From: Chlorocebus sabaeus
Taxonomy: Eukaryota; Chordata; Mammalia; Primates; Cercopithecidae
Reading direction: 5' to 3'
Assembly (NCBI RefSeq): GCF_047675955.1
Contig: NC_132925.1
Coordinates: forward strand, 19,802,688-19,866,687
DNA length: 64,000 bases
Part shown: in pieces, positions 62,186 to 64,000 of the stretch
Numbering within the stretch: the first letter of the stretch is position 1
Layout: each line of letters opens with the position of its first letter
The notes under the pieces: model-generated
Databases searched by the model: none
What the model saw: only the letters and a program-made list of their open reading frames with translations
What the model was told of the DNA's origin: nothing
Program-made: the position numbers and the translations under genes

Positions 62186-63631
62186 AGGCAAAATCACTTT
62201 GAATAGAAAAATCCTGCCATTCTCCTCTCATCTGTTTTGACTCTTACAAAGATTCCATTATATAATGGTAAATGAAAGGGTATCTTCTGTCACTTAAAAC
62301 AGAAAATTAGATCAAGTGCTGGGTAATTTGTCCTTCATCACCTAAGTGATTACACAAGTGGTTTCAAGGCCCCTTTCAGTTCTGTGGCTATATCATTCTA
62401 GCAATGGGGTGCTGTTTTTCCTATTAAGAAATTGCAGGTCAGAACTCACATCTTCTCTGTAGTAATAAAGTGGCATGCTCACACAGAGGATGGAACAGAG
62501 CCCATTATCAAAACTTAGTAAAGACTTTGATTTTCAGAGTTGTAAATGACGAGGAGTATAAACAGAGACCTACGGAATATTTGTTTCTCATGGAAAGATA
62601 AGATACCTACAACATTTTTAAAAGGTGAAAACAAAGGCTAGATCATTGATTTTTTTTTTTTTTTCAGCAAAGGCATTTAAGAAAATATTTGCTTTGTGCT
62701 TGGCTCTGGGAGATAATAGAAGTAATTATTAAACCGGAATTTAGTGGCCCAAGTTGAATCAGGAAGCCAGTTCCTCAGAACAGTTCCCAGCAATGGTTGA
62801 AGACTCTAACAAGATATACAGCCAAAGCCAGACACTTTTTTACTTGTGAAAGACTGTGAAAAAAACATCAATCATATTTTCCTGGAGCTCCGTTAGTCCT
62901 GCCTATCAAACTCTTTGATGATAATAAAATTACATCCTGGAGAATTGATAATTAAGATCCTTCAGTGCCAATGTACTGAATTGCTTGATTTTACATAGAC
63001 TATGGTTATATACCTTCCATATTAGTGTATCCTGGAAGGAAGTAAGATGGAATTTCAAGTGGCCCATTCTCCATTTTTGCAGATTACAGATAGGCTTCAG
63101 AAACTCCCCCTCCAGGAAACTACATCCCATCCCACCTTTGAATTAAACGCGTTATCTCTGTGCTCCCATATAGCCTATGTAGACTTCTAACGTAGCACGT
63201 ACCACATTGCTATGACATATTTACTTGCCTAACTCCCAGACTTGACCTTGGAGTCCTTGGCTAGGTTGTAAGGTGCCTGGCACTTCAGAGTTATTCAGTA
63301 AGTGTTCATTGACGGACTGACTGACACGTTTTTAAGTTTCCATCTTCAAACGGGCCCTTACTGTCAATAACAGATTTATTCATTCCTTATTGCCTCTGTC
63401 TCGTTGCTAAACCATGATTCCAAAGCTTTAACACTCTTTTCATGCCCTTTCTTCCACTTATTCCCTAACCACTCTCACCCTTCACAAACACCTTCACCTT
63501 CCTTACCCTTCTTCTTTGTTGCTTTCCTTCCTCTGCCCCCAACACCTCTTCACATCTTTACACATGTTCTCCTTTTCCTGTCTTTAGAAGTATTGCTCTT
63601 GGTTTCCAATTCTGTCCCCTCCATCTAAGTT
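62186..63631. other. Unique intronic DNA
   Basis: T run at 62650-62664, possible L2/MIR tail at 63220-63325, pyrimidine-rich stretch 63400-63630. No gene seen. Confidence 0.5.
63220..63325 (+). mobile_element. Possible L2/MIR 3' end
   Basis: GTAAGGTGCCTGGCACTTCA, then ATTCAGTAAGTGTTCATTGA. Confidence 0.38.
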
Positions 63632-63892
63632 CGTTTGTTTTTGTAAGATGGAGTCTTGCTCTGTCACCTAGGCTGGAGTGCCCTGGCATGATCTTGGCTC
63701 ACTGCAAACTCTGCCTCCTGGGTTCAAGTGATTCTTGTGTCTCAACCTCTCTAGTAGCTGGGATTACAGGAGCCTACTACCACACTCGGCTCATTTTGGC
63801 CAGACTGTTCTCGAATTCCTAACCTCAGGTGATCCACCTGCCTCGGCCTTCCAAAGTGCTGGGATTACAGGCGTGAGCCACCACGCCCAGCC
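63632..63892 (-). mobile_element. Alu SINE with internal deletion
   Basis: Antisense Alu that lacks about 40 bases of the usual TTTTTAGTAGAGACGGGGTTT block near 63792. Confidence 0.94.
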
Positions 63893-64000
63893 ACTTCCAT
63901 GTAAGCTTTGGATCATAAGCATCGCCTCTTAAATCTTGCCCATCAAATACCCGCTTCCCTTCTGTAGCCATAGTTTCTTTCTCACTGTTGGTTCTTTTTC

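Noticed and set aside
1..64000. CMSS1 coding exons on the plus strand
   Set aside because: Expected from knowledge of the locus to surround this region, but I found no plus-strand segment matching CMSS1 protein; the window seems to be within its intron.
1..64000. CRISPR arrays, tRNA or rRNA genes, prophage or defence systems
   Set aside because: No spaced repeats, cloverleaf or bacterial-type gene was found; the sequence is clearly mammalian.

Overview
The window is primate nuclear DNA, human or a close relative. It is AT-rich intronic sequence carrying about eighteen Alu copies (AluJ, AluS and AluY types), an L1PA-type LINE, old L1M, L2, MIR and MER5A relics and MaLR/ERVL LTRs. No bacterial-style gene, rRNA, tRNA or CRISPR array was found. 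Repeat family names come from recognising consensus sequence by eye, so subfamily labels and edges (about +/-20 bases) are approximate.

The only functional coding sequence I can support is three consecutive coding exons of FILIP1L (filamin A-interacting protein 1-like, also called DOC1) on the minus strand. They are 36090-35829 (start codon, residues 1-84), 35096-34923 (residues 85-142) and 29413-29235 (residues 143-201 plus two bases of codon 202). Each junction has AG/GT splice sites and the reading phase is continuous across all three. The large exon for the remaining coiled coil would lie past position 1, and the non-coding first exon(s) and promoter past position 64000 or unseen. From general knowledge this locus is human 3q12.1, where FILIP1L lies within a long intron of CMSS1 on the opposite strand. 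I found no CMSS1 exon here.

Layout: 1-9 kb is mostly unique sequence with MIR, MER5A and one block with an AP-1 motif. 9-13 kb holds an L2 reverse-transcriptase relic, an antisense L1M split by an Alu, another Alu and an L2 end. 13-16 kb has TG repeats and a potential Z-DNA tract. 16.7-18 kb is a nested cluster (two opposed L1M pieces, an AluJ, an MLT1 LTR). 19-21.4 kb has an AluY inside an L1M and an MLT2-type LTR. 27.7-29.4 kb has a long L2 whose 3' end is part of an exact 145-bp tandem duplication, next to a FILIP1L exon. 30.5-30.9 kb carries a dead TMEM258 retrocopy. 34.9-36.1 kb has the two 5' coding exons. 37-43 kb is rich in Alu and MIR, including a MIR split by an Alu with target-site duplications. 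44.7-46.8 kb is an L1PA copy in which the 5'UTR is joined directly to the 3' part of ORF2. 50-52.5 kb has Alus, MIRs and a strong hairpin. 55.7-59 kb has two long purine tracts and an L2 3' end. 61-64 kb again has Alu and MIR.

No new multi-gene system is visible. The features most worth checking are the exact tandem duplication beside a FILIP1L splice donor, the TMEM258 retrocopy, the internally deleted L1 and the hairpin near 52.5 kb.
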